A model generated the notes under the pieces. It was not told the origin of the DNA. It did not search any database and saw nothing but the letters and a program-made list of their open reading frames with translations. Shown here piece after piece: positions 12,284 through 23,758 of a stretch of DNA of 64,000 nt. Every line of letters begins with the position of its first letter. The first letter of the stretch is position 1. Origin of the DNA: Malurus cyaneus samueli (lineage: Eukaryota > Chordata > Aves > Passeriformes > Maluridae). Made by a program: the position numbers and the translations under genes. The stretch lies in contig CM019216.1 in NCBI GenBank assembly GCA_009741485.1, forward strand, positions 48,178,328 through 48,242,327, in the 5' to 3' direction.

Positions 12284-14636
12284 GAAACCAAAAAGAACTG
12301 GCAACCTACTTGTTTCCTCTCCTGAATCCTCTGAAACAGGATTTCCTCATCACATCATGTGGAGCCGTGTAAATATGCCCCCTTTGGCTACGTGACAGGA
12401 ATCATTTCCTCCACCCTGCTTGCAGGAAAGGAAAGCAAAAAAGAGAGGTCAGGATCTTGGGGATTTGTATTAGCAGATAGCACTTAGTCAGGAAAAGGAT
12501 AAAGATTACAGGGGAAGTGGTGCTATTCATCTGTAATCCTTTTCTGTCACACATACTTTATATATTAATAAAAAAAATGTGGAAAAAATTAAGCTTTACT
12601 ATTCTTCATTTCAATTTCTCATTGTACTTAATGCAGGTATAAAGATTTCAAAATGTCCTAGAAGAAACTCACAAGCTGAATTTTGCTAGCATCCACAAAT
12701 GTGAAAGCAAAATTTTTTCTAACCAAGTGTTCAAAAGTCTCTGTACATATCTTCACCACAAAAAAAAAGAAACATGGGAAAAAACACATTTTAAACCATG
12801 GCAAGTTTATTGCCATATTCTTAGCTGTGTTTTTTCTACTTCACATATTTAAATGCTGAATAATAGCTTACTTTATACTAGATACTCTACTTTTAATATC
12901 ATTTCATATTATACTGCACAACCAAAAGGAGTTAAAATAGTATCACTGTGTGCCTAGGGAATCTTTTCAGCTTCTGAATTGAGAGTTCAAGACATCCATT
13001 TTCAGCAGCCTGAGAGGTGTGGATCTTGCCTAAGTGAAAGCAACGCAACAGCTGAGCTGGAATCCCTTAAGTGCTGTAACCCCATCACATGGATGCAGTT
13101 TTGCCAGTTCAAAGACTTAAGATTTCTAAATAGGAAAAAAACTGTTCATGCATAAAAGCCCCAAACATATCTATAACCACATGAGGAAATGCACCAGTAT
13201 AACTCCCAGGGGGGAAAAACTGCACTGCAGGTGAAATTTCAACCAGGGGAAAGCTTCCTTCATGGTGTGTTTGCAGTAATGGTTGTGGTTCTTCCCAATA
13301 AGACTTCTGTGTGTTCCAAAGCTCTGGCAGAGCTAGGACCCTAACTCACAGTCACACAGAAAAAGCCCAGACTCCTGCAGCAGCACTATGACTAAACACT
13401 CAGCTGACAATGAACAACTGCTTTTATCAGCTCTGGTCAATGTGCAGAAGTTTCAGTGTTTACAAATGGATTCATAAAAATAACCAAAAAGCACTCTTCT
13501 AATAGATTTTAGTTTCATTTTCTACTTATTCAATATATACAGAGTACACTTAATGTTTATTTGATGGAAGAATAATTGCTATTCTTGAACACTTTAGGCA
13601 CTACAAAATCTGTTACATACTAGATTTGTATGTTGAAACTCACTAATTTATTTTTTATTATATTAAGACATGTTACTGAAACAAGACTAAAACAATCATG
13701 TTCCAGTCCTTGGCAAAACTGTGCCACCCTTACTGTTACTCATTAGCTTTTAGTCACTCAATATATTTTCATCCTGCTCATGAAATTATTGAGCAATGCT
13801 AGGACTTGCACAAACCCCCACTGAACTCTACTAGAAACAGCCCCACCTGATGATCCTTCCCTACTGATAGTTACTTCTTTAATTCCTTCACCAGTTTTTC
13901 ATCTATTTTGCTACTTTTGTTGCAATTTAATGGGTTTTAAACAATAATATCGTGCAACATTAAAATAAATGCTTTTTCCCATTTTTCCCTATGTGGGTAT
14001 TTAGTCAATTTTAGACATCTTAGACCCATTTCTTGTACTGTTGACGTGACTAAGAAAGCTGAGAAGACACTATCTCGAAGTACATTGTGCTAACATAAAA
14101 TGCTAACCAATTTATTTAAATAAACACATGTTGTTTTGGATATTTTTATTGGTATTGGTGCAAGCTATACCAGTTTACGTTCACTGGCTCTGAATTGCAT
14201 CAATTTAATTTCACTGATCTAACATTGTGCTGTTAGTGTTCAGATGTTAGTGTTCAGATCAATTCTTAGCTGAAAACAAAATTCCATTTACTTTACAGTT
14301 GTGTCCTGAAGGAACCACAGATAAATGTTTTCACTGGAAAATAAGAAGTACTCAATAAATGCACTTCATTAGTATCTTCAGAACAAAGCAAGCCTATAGC
14401 TGTTTCACATATTAATTGCTTAACCAGTAGTCTTTTAGCATTAGACTTTTTCACATGCCAAAAATTTATAGGCAACAAAAACTTGAAAGACAAATCTGAT
14501 TGCAGACACACAGTTGCCCTCCTCTCTTTATTTTTATGCACTGTCTTATAAGCAGATCAAATCACTCCAAGTAGCCAAGTGATGAGATCACACTAAGTCC
14601 AGCAATCATAAGTAGTCAGATACCTCCTGATCTAAT

Positions 14637-14702
14637 TAATATAAAGAACTATATTTACTATATATATTATTATAATAATTATATTTATTATTTCTTTGTA
14701 AT
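14637..14702. repeat. AT-rich low-complexity patch
   Basis: Nearly pure A/T with TATATTATTATAATAATTAT-type words. Simple low-complexity sequence. Confidence 0.75.
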
Positions 14703-17700
14703 ATCTGCCAGTGTTCATGTAAAAATGACACTTATGACTGGCTCTGAAGAACATGATGGTGAGATTTTTCTCCACTAATCTAATTCAAGTTTGTCTGAGG
14801 TTTAAAGTGAAACCAATGTTTTTCATCTTGGTGCTCCACAGCTGCATCAAATGAGTAGGCTTGATTCTTCATGAACAGAGATCCATGTAACAAGAACCCA
14901 TCACAACAGCAGATTTCCCAGCAGACAGCCACGTGAGTGGCTCCTTGGGAAAGCTCCTGTGATAGCTTGGCATTTCTGAGATTTTTTTTTTTTTTAATGT
15001 TGCTGATAAGCATAACAGAGCCACAAAACAAAGTGCAAGGCTTTCATTACAGCTTTGGCTTGCCAGCAGTCTCAGATTCCACTCTGACAGCCTAAGGATT
15101 TTGTTTTCTGCACAGACAGCATCTTCAAATGTTACATTTTTCAAGTCATGCTTCCCTAGGATAAGAAGTTAACTGATGCCCTTTTATTACTACACGGATT
15201 GTTTCAAACCACACAAACTAACTTTGCTGATAGGGCATGGTGTACTAATGTTGTGCTTAAAATGGCTACTAAGAAACAACTTCTGAAGGGAGAGTGAAAA
15301 CCATTTTTCACCTCTATTTATCAGGCTCCTAGCTGAATCTTTCTTTTTAAACAGCTTTCTATTGCAGTCCCTAGATTGTCCGAGCTCGCCTGCACTTTCT
15401 ACTATTATCATTTGGCCTGTTTTAAAATAAGACATGTTAGATAAGACAATATAGGAAAAATCTTTTAGGAACAGTTTTTCCAAGGTTTCCAAGTACAACG
15501 TGCAAAAAGACTTGTGGCACTGTGTGTAGACTTATTACTCATGTATGTACAAGAGTGTGGCTGTTTTCCAGCCGTATACAGCAATTCCTAAGGTATAATA
15601 CATGCCATTTACCAACACTTCCTTTTCAAAGCATGCAATGATGTCTTTAAGAATCAACCTTTAGATTAAGTAAGGAGAAACAAAGAATGCTCCATGAAAA
15701 CAAAAAGCTCCATAGAAAAAATAATGGCATTACCTTTCAAGAATATAATTTAACTGATTCCCTATTGCTGTGTCTTAGCAACCCTTCAGAAAAGACGTGG
15801 CTCCTGACACTGTGCTGTGTCACACATTGGATCTGTGTAGCAGCAAGTTCAGTATTAAGTTTTGTTAAGGCAATTTGCTGTCTTGCCTGTTTCCATTTTT
15901 GATGCTTCTCAATCCCCACTGCAGTCAAGCTATCTATAGACTAATCAATTCAGTATATAGAATAATCAATACATTACCACTTTAATTTTGCAGAGTCATA
16001 ATTCAGACTCCTTTTTTCCACCCACCCAGCTGAGATTTTCTTATAATGGCACCACCACAGCGAAGCCAGCTTCACAGAGTGGAAAACACAGGGGCTTGCA
16101 AACTTGGGAGAAAGCCATGAAATGAACCTGTATTTTGACCTGTGGTAGTATGAAACCAGCATTAATGTACTGTGCAGAATGCCTTACCCTGAGTGTAGTC
16201 AGGCATTATTTCTCGTGGCAGTAATAAAAATTTGTGCAGAGGAATTAGAGTATTTTGATCCTGCTTCTGAATTAGGTTTTATTCTGGTGCTTCTTTCCTT
16301 GGTATAATTGTCATGGATGCCATATTAAGATTCTGCTTTGGAATACAAGGTAAAATCCCACTGGAAATCTGGACACGTGATCTGAGTAAGGGAAAATATT
16401 TAGATTCCTGTGTCCTTACACAAAGAGAGCATGAGGTTGAAGGTTGGTTAAGTTCCTGATGTTAGTTTATGCAAGTAAAACCTTCGCAGAAAACACAGTA
16501 CTATTCAGCATTGACTACAATCTGGCAGAAAAATTCTGGTGAATGTGGCATTCCCCAGGCAAATGGATTAAAAATATGGAGAAGTATCTGAACACATTTA
16601 GTTTAACTTTTAACTATAACATGCTATTAATGAGCTAATTTCATGTGGCAATCTGGATGAGGAAATGACTGTGTTTTGTCTCTGATATGGCAGTAACTCA
16701 AGCATCAGCCAAGACCAGGGGATTCACTGGGTCACACAGTGCTGCAGCTGCAAACACTCCTGGTCACACATGGCTTACAGTCTAAATAATGGAGACAGGC
16801 AAAGGGTAAAAGGGGAAAGAGAGATACAGGAGAATTTCATCCAAGGTAACACGACTGGTCAGTAACAGAGCTGAGATTAGAAAGGGCCCCCCCAGGTCGC
16901 CACTCCAGTGCCCTCGCCACAAGACCACACTGCCTGTCCCTGCTTGGCTGGCAAAAGCAGCTCCACTTGTTACAGCAGCTTCCTGTGCAGAAGTGATAAA
17001 TCTCCATGGAGTCACAAAGCGTGTAATGGGAGTCTCTGCTGATAACAGTGGGGTTTGTTGAATTACAGAGAAGAATTTAAGGAAGTCTTCAAAAGCACTC
17101 TGAAATTTGGCTTTAAGACGTAAAGCAGCATAATTAAAAAAGATCTAATTTGAATAGCTCTATTGTATAGCTCTATGCATCCCCAATGTCTGATCAGGTT
17201 AATTACCTAATTTAATTTTTTTCTGAAATTCTTTTAAAATATTAGCATTGCAAAAACCCCTCGAGTACAAAATGAGAAAAGCATAATTTGATAACCTGGT
17301 AATAAGGGTAGACTATTGTTTTAAAAAATGTTCAACTGCTTTTCAGGCCTGAAGCTAGGAAGGAAAAGATAGCAATTTGCACATCAGAGAATGACTCACA
17401 ATATTTTCAAAATGTAGCTGCTAAGTCTTTATTTTACAAAACCTTCTATTTGTGTGTCATTCTGCTTAGTTAATTAAAGCAATAATAGCTAGAAAATCTA
17501 CTTGCCCTTCAGCAGAATTTATTCTCACTGTGGTGTTGTCAGGTAATCCTGTGGCAAACTATTACTAAAAAAATTAATTCAAAGGAATATTAATAAAAAG
17601 AATACATTAATGAAGGATACTTTCTTTGGGAGAATCTAAAAATGCTGATGTAATTTGGAACGGTCTCATGGCTGTACTGCTGCTGATGGTGGTAAATATC

Positions 17701-20700
17701 TCCAGCTTCCCAAAAAAAGACTGCATTGCACCCAGGCTGTGCATTGAGGCATTTCTTTCCAGATTAATGCTGATAAATGATTAGGGTGTTGTCTGTTGTT
17801 AAGGAGAAAAAAATGGTGATTGTGGGATACATGGAGTGTAGCTTGAGTCAGGTGTGGTTCTGGGACTAATAGTGAATAAATTTGCCTGGGGAAGCAAGCC
17901 ACAGTCATGAGTCTCCCACCTGTTTCTCAGTGTAAACCACAAGAACTTTAAAATATATACTGATGTTCTATGAAAAGTAAGTTTCCTGCTTCACTCAAGT
18001 GGTTCTTTGCTGTTGAAAGTGATTCCTGATTTATGAACCCAGGCAACCTAAGGGACAATAATGTGGTAAGAAGGTCTAGGAAGAATAAAAGATTTGAGTG
18101 AGGAGAAGGACGTAATTTCAACAGCCTAAGTTGCTGGTTGGTCTAGCCCTCAGTGGGAAATTGGATTCAGCAATATCCAGAACTAAGATGGGCATGAGTC
18201 TCTTTACAAAGCTGTAAGCTAAATACAGATCTTTGTGAGAATTTTAGGAAGAGTAGATATGGTAGGAAAGAAGAAAAACATACTAAAAAATTAGTGATGC
18301 AGGCAGAAAAACAACAAAATAAAAATGGTGTTGCAAGTGTAAAGAAAGACTTTGAAGAAGTGTGTAGAATAAATCATTCCACAGCAAGAGAAGCAATTAA
18401 GGAGGATGCATCAAGGTTTTAAGTGCCCTTTAAAATATGCCTTAAGATATTGATAAGATCTACTTGGAAAGATCCATAAATTCTATAAAAACATTTTCCC
18501 TCCTTAGCACAGATGTGGGCAGTAAGCGCATAGGCAGAACAAAGGGTTTGATCTGTTCAGGCAATGTGTAAGATACACAGTTCTGTTTTGAAGGTTGTTT
18601 CCATAGCTCTAGATAAAAATAATGGCACAGGCTGTTTTCAAAATAAATACTGTAACAATTAAACTAGGCACACAGTCATTCTTCCTGATCTAATTAGGAT
18701 GTTCATAAGAAACTATTCTAGCACATGCTTTTTTTCTAAACTATGCTTTCTGTGAATCATATGTGAATCCTTCACCTGACATGACGAAGAGAAGCTCAAT
18801 GAGATAACTGTATTTTCTTTCTAGCTGCAGAATCACACTGCACAGCTATCAAAAACAAGTTCCCTCAAGGATACTTTCTTCTGCTGGCCACAATTCACAT
18901 GCCAGAAGGATTTTTCTAGGCAAGTTATACAACAACCAAATAAATGGCACCCATGTATCCCCCCTAAATTCAGAACTGCAGATGAAGAAGAAGAAGATTT
19001 AAGACTTCTGTTTTCACTGAGCACTGCCAGAAAACTACTGCCATGACTTCTATACCACTGCCACAAGCTTTTGTCACAGGTTATAGATATTTGGTGAAAA
19101 CTGTCAAACCAGCAAACTCAATTTACAACTTTTGAAAGAAGGACCATGTCCAGAGCATAAGTGATATATACGAGACATAATCTGAAGTATTTAAGACAAT
19201 AGATTATATGTGGAATATACAGAATAGAGAAAATTAAGGAAGAATAGTAAGCATGTCAAGGGGCAAACATGAGAACCTGAATTTTAATTTAATTTTCAAA
19301 ATAAATATAAACATATGTTTAAAGAAATTCCATAAAATACTCAGAACATATTTGCAACACTAGGCCAAACAGAAAATGAAAATTTAAAATAGTTTGAAAA
19401 AACAACATAATAGCCAGGTAAAAAAAATCCCACTCAAAAAGTGAGTACTGCACCCAATGACCCAGTACCATGCTGCCAGTTACTTACTTACTACATAAAA
19501 AACAGAAGTCTTCAAATTTCCTCAGAGGCTATCAGCATAAACCCAGAAGAATGAATGTTAATTACTTATCCTAAAAATATTAATTATTTTTAGTAAAAGT
19601 AATTTTCAAGAAGTCACAGGAATTAGTGCCTTGGGAAATTAATTCCTCCTTTCACATATAAGAATACACATAGATAGATATATGGCACAAACAGCACAGA
19701 CTGCTTCAGCTCTGCTGTATTGCTGAGAGTATCTAATCAGTTTTGTAATTCATTATTGAACTGCTCCAGTGACTATATGTAGCAATGAATTCTGCAGTTT
19801 GCCTATGTGCTGCATAGCCCAGTACTTTCTGTTGCTGAAGTTTTATGTAAGCTTGTGGTCTTTCATTAAAGAAAAGAAAGGAGGTAGGAAAGACGGGACG
19901 AAGAGAAAACAAGGATGGAAATTCCCAGGCAATACTTTGGAAAATTTTACAAATTTGGACAAACATAATTAATTGATGCAATAACCATCACAACTTCTTT
20001 GATCAGTGTGAATAATTGATAACAACAATTTTTAAAAAACAAACAAATTGCAGCATTGCCAGAACTGAGGCAATGAGTTACATTCATTGTTTGAAAATAC
20101 AAATATCTACCCTGATTCTAAGCTGTGGAATTTTAAAATCAGGCATGAGTAAAAGGACCAGGCATAAGCAGACCCATTCAAACCAAGCCCTCCAATATTT
20201 TTAACAAAGACGAAAAAAATTGCAGAATTTGCTGCATTCGCAAAGATAAGCAAATCCAGGTTCTGATGGACAATATTGTCTATTCTCCACAGAGCTTTCC
20301 AAAACTGGGAATCTCTCACAGATAATTAATGGTCTGCCAGCTGCTTCTTCATACTTCATTTGCAGAGTTCAAATGTGTGAATCTCTGTGGAGTTTGGTTT
20401 GGCAGTACATCAGAGAGAGAAAAGCGATTTTTCAAACAACTACACTCAGCTCTACACAACTGTGCTCAAACACAGTGAAGCTCTTGTAAACCAAACAGTT
20501 TGGTGATAAAAAGGTTTATCTCTGTAGGATAATTTATTTTAATCTGTTATCTTCTGCAAATCCTGCAGTACTGTTATCTTTTTAATATCTTCCATAAAGC
20601 TAGATGGAGAATGTAAAATGAGTGAATCTAAAATCACATTTTAAACCAGGAAGGTTTTAGCAACAGACTCATCCTGGGTGCAAATCTGACTCATGGTTTC

Positions 20701-22765
20701 TCAAAACTTGGGCAACAGCCAGCCTAGGATACATCATGCAGGCTGTCAGTCAGCAGCAGCGCAGCCTCTTGGGGATCCACAAGTTCATCCCTGTACTGAC
20801 TCCTGCTTCATGCATTCCGGCACCACAGCAGTGTACACAGCTACAGAACCAGCATCCCTCACTGCCCTCTCCTTCTCTCACCAGCTATCTTGGGGAATAA
20901 GGAAGTGCCATGCAACACAGAATCCTATTTTATCAGATTGTTGGGGACTGGTGGGGGCTAGGGCTGTTTTTTTATGAAAATTCTCCCTTAAGGTCATTCA
21001 AATATGAGTCTGTGTAAAGGCACAGTGGAAAAGGCCATCAGTACATACTGGCAGGTCATGTTACTTTTACCTCAAGCCTATTTTTTTCTGTCTACTACAA
21101 TATAATTTCATATTTTTTCAATGTGCCTGAGAGAATATATACAGAATATGGCAAGGACTCGGCTGATATGTTTGTCAAAGAGTGAGAGGGTCCCCTTGGG
21201 GGCTGCTAGGCAAGACCTCACCAGCCAGGGCCAATCCCACCATCCCAGACAGAATGGGGGGCACTGGGGGCAGCTGGGCTGGCACGCCTGTTCACCCTCG
21301 GCTGGGTGAGGCCACTGAACTATCTGTCCTTAGTCTGTAGGCTAATTCTGTAAGTCCCTATTTGCTCAATGCCTCCCCTCAGCTAAGTACGATTATCATT
21401 ACCATTCTGAATTCCTGAAGGACCATTTTCCCCTGCTGTGCTTTAGCACACACCTTTCTGAATTAACAGTGGCGCAACATTCTTGCTCTTGCAATGATGC
21501 TGTCATTCTAGTTTTTTCATGAAGATCCAACTTCTTAAGTGTAGGGCTGTAGGAAATTCTGATGTTTACTCATTCATTAGAAGTTTCACACGTCATATTT
21601 TCAAAGCAAGCTTTGGGATCACAATCCCTAAAGGCTCAAATAAGAAAAGTTAAACATATTCTTTAAAAGAAATAATTCCTCTGCATTGTTTTCCTGGATG
21701 GGTAACTAGAGTCTGACATTGCACAAATTCATATACACTGATTTTGACATCTAACTGGGTCCATAGGAAATTCAGCATTTTCAAGGTGAAGAGCCCCCCA
21801 AGCCAGCAGATGTTGCCGTTGCTACGCAGAGCCTGCAGTGCCTCCATTGCCAGCCTTCAGCAGGACAGGCCAGGCTCCCTGTGTGGCAGTCTGAGAGGTT
21901 CAGCTCCTTCCCAGAGTGCACATACACATCAGTGCTGTACAGGAACCTTCAAAGCTGGACTGACCGCACACAGTGTCCCCAACACCCCGTGCTCCAGGAC
22001 ACTGTGGCTGAGCAGCTGGAATGCTGAGCTCAAACCTGGAGCCAGGCAAACACATGGAGTTGCTCCCTGCACAAACATGAGATCATGAGCTCTCCGGGAC
22101 CAAGAGTACTACATGCAGACAGTCATGACCGTCACCTCTCCACTTGCAGACCTCTTCCTCTCACTCTAGTTAAGGCCAACACCATGCCCTCTTCAAGCAG
22201 AGCGACTGATTAACTTCTGAGTAACACTATAGACAAAGTTCACGATGGAAACTGCAGTCCACGCTAAGGTACTCAGTTGCTGAAGGATCAGTTCCACGAC
22301 ATCTGTCCTATGTGATGATGTAAATGATGATGTCAAGGCCTGGAGATACCATCTTCAAGCAAAGATATTGGCATATTGGTCAACTCTTAGAGCAGAATGT
22401 GCCTACATACCCCAATCCCCTTAAGTACTCGAACAAGCAAATACAGTTTTGGACCTGTGTGGATACCCCTGTTGTTAAGTTTCAATTAGTTTTGTGAATG
22501 TCATTCTGTTGCCTTGATTTTAGAGCGTGGCTTTCACAGTGGCACTGCTGACGCTCACTACAGTTTGTTTTCTTTGGGGATGATTTTTACACAATTTGCT
22601 CAGAGGACGTTAGTGTGCGGCCGGGCCCCAGGTACCGGCACACGGCGGAGGGAGTGTGTGGCCCGGGGTCCGGGATAGCGCCCAGCGGTGCCGGTGTCGG
22701 TGCCGGGCGGCAGCGTGCGAACAGCCACGCCGTGTTTACGGCTGAATGAGGGGCGCAGCTGAGGA

Positions 22766-22776
22766 GCTGCGTCAGC
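22766..22776 (-). promoter_or_regulatory. MARE/ARE-like site (GCTGACGCAGC)
   Basis: Read on the minus strand, the site fits the antioxidant-response core TGACnnnGC and most of the Maf recognition element. It overlaps a small perfect hairpin (CGCAGCT/AGCTGCG, 22754-22771) and sits just upstream of the GC boxes. It is a sequence match only; binding by NRF2, BACH1 or Maf proteins is inference. Confidence 0.4.
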
Positions 22777-22778
22777 GC

Positions 22779-22802
22779 GGGCGGGGGCGGGCCGGGGCGG
22801 GG
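22779..22802 (+). promoter_or_regulatory. clustered GC boxes with G-quadruplex pattern
   Basis: Five consecutive G runs of three to five bases, separated by one or two C, give both overlapping Sp1-type GGGCGG/GGGGCGG boxes and a canonical G-quadruplex pattern on the + strand. The place, a few hundred bases upstream of the first plausible start codon, suits core promoter elements of RNF217. Confidence 0.6.
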
Positions 22803-23139
22803 AGGAGGGCGCGCCCGGCGGGCGGCCGCCGCGGCGGGGGGCGGTGACGCGAGGGGCGGGCCGGGGCGGCTCGCGGGCGCGGCGGGCGCGCTGCCCCGCG
22901 CACCGGGGAGGCTGCCCGCGTCCTCCCCGGCATGGGGTCGGGCGGGCCGCACCCGCGGGCGGCACTGACCGGAGCGGCACCCGCCGCTGCTGCCGCTCCC
23001 TCCCCCAGCCCGTCGGCGGGGGCGGACGGCGGCGGCCGGCGCCCGCGGGCGGCGGGCGGCGCGGGGTCGGCGGCGGGTCGGGACCCGGAAGCAGAAGCGG
23101 GGCCGGAGCGCTGGATGGGAAGGAGCGGCGGCGGCGGCG

Positions 23140-23758
23140 ATGGGGAGCAGCAGAGCTCGCTGAGCGCCCCGCGGGCGGCCGCCGTGCCCCGAGCCCGGCC
23201 GGGGCCCGCGGGACCGGCCGGACGAGCCGCCTTCGCCGCGAGAGGGTCCGGGCGGCGGGGCGGACGGGCCGGGGCGAGGCGGGGAGCTGCCTCCGGCCGC
23301 CACCGCCCCGAGCGGCGAGGGGCCGAAGAGAGGCGGAGGAGGCGGCGGCCGGGCCGGAGCAACCGCCGGGCTCGGGGGAGCCGGCGGCCCCGGGGAGAGG
23401 GGGCCGGAGGAGGCAGCGCCGCCGCCGCCTCCCCGGCGGCACGTGTACTGCACCGTCTACTGCGTGGAGAACGACCGGCCGGCGGCCCCGGCTCCCCGCG
23501 GCGGCCCGGCTGTGGGGCAGCCCCCGGCGCGGCGCGGGGTGGGTGTCGGGCGACGACCCGCTGTCGTCGGGCGGCAGCATCGAGGTGGTGGACTTGTACT
23601 TGCTGCCCGAGCCGTTCTCTGGGCTGATCGCGGGCGAGTTCGGGCCGCTGCTGGTGCTGAGCTGCCGTGTGTGCCTGGAGGAGAAGCCCATCAAGCCCCT
23701 GTCCTGCTGCAAGAAGGCGGTGTGCGAGGAGTGCCTCCGGCGGTACCTCAGCTCCCAG
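23140..23758 (+). CDS. RNF217: RNF217 coding exon 1 (N-terminal region and first half of RING1), frame-disrupted
   Basis: First coding exon of RNF217, an RBR-class E3 ubiquitin ligase reported in mice to act on the iron exporter ferroportin. The 3' part reads GGSIEVVDLYLLPEPFS and then CRVCLEEKPIKPLSCC and CEEC, giving six of the eight RING1 cysteines. It ends in a CAG codon at 23758 before GTACGG, phase 0. Upstream, the conserved RRHVYCTVYCVEND (human has VFCSVYCVESD) lies in a different frame (codons at 23401 + 3n), so one base too many, or two too few, occur between about 23480 and 23555. That second frame has a TGA at 23161. I place the start at ATG 23140, with G at -3 and +4, because the following bases read GEQQSSLS, like human MGEEQS, but only one frame over. 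Alternative ATGs at 22932 and 23115 are in that GEQQSSLS frame. The start is therefore uncertain, whereas the RING1 part and donor are secure. Indel errors seem likelier than loss of function. Confidence 0.85.

Larger units (their letters stand above)
9727..22600. other. intergenic upstream of RNF217, no gene recognised
   Basis: Mostly AT-rich single-copy-looking sequence. Contents I can name are a 21-base A run at 12263-12283, an exact 14-bp tandem duplication at 14231-14258 (TGTTAGTGTTCAGA twice), and a very AT-rich patch at about 14637-14702. GC content rises only in the last few hundred bases towards the CpG island. No coding exon, RNA gene or CR1 copy was recognised. In mammals NKAIN2 lies upstream of RNF217; I see no NKAIN2 exon here. 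Confidence 0.55.
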
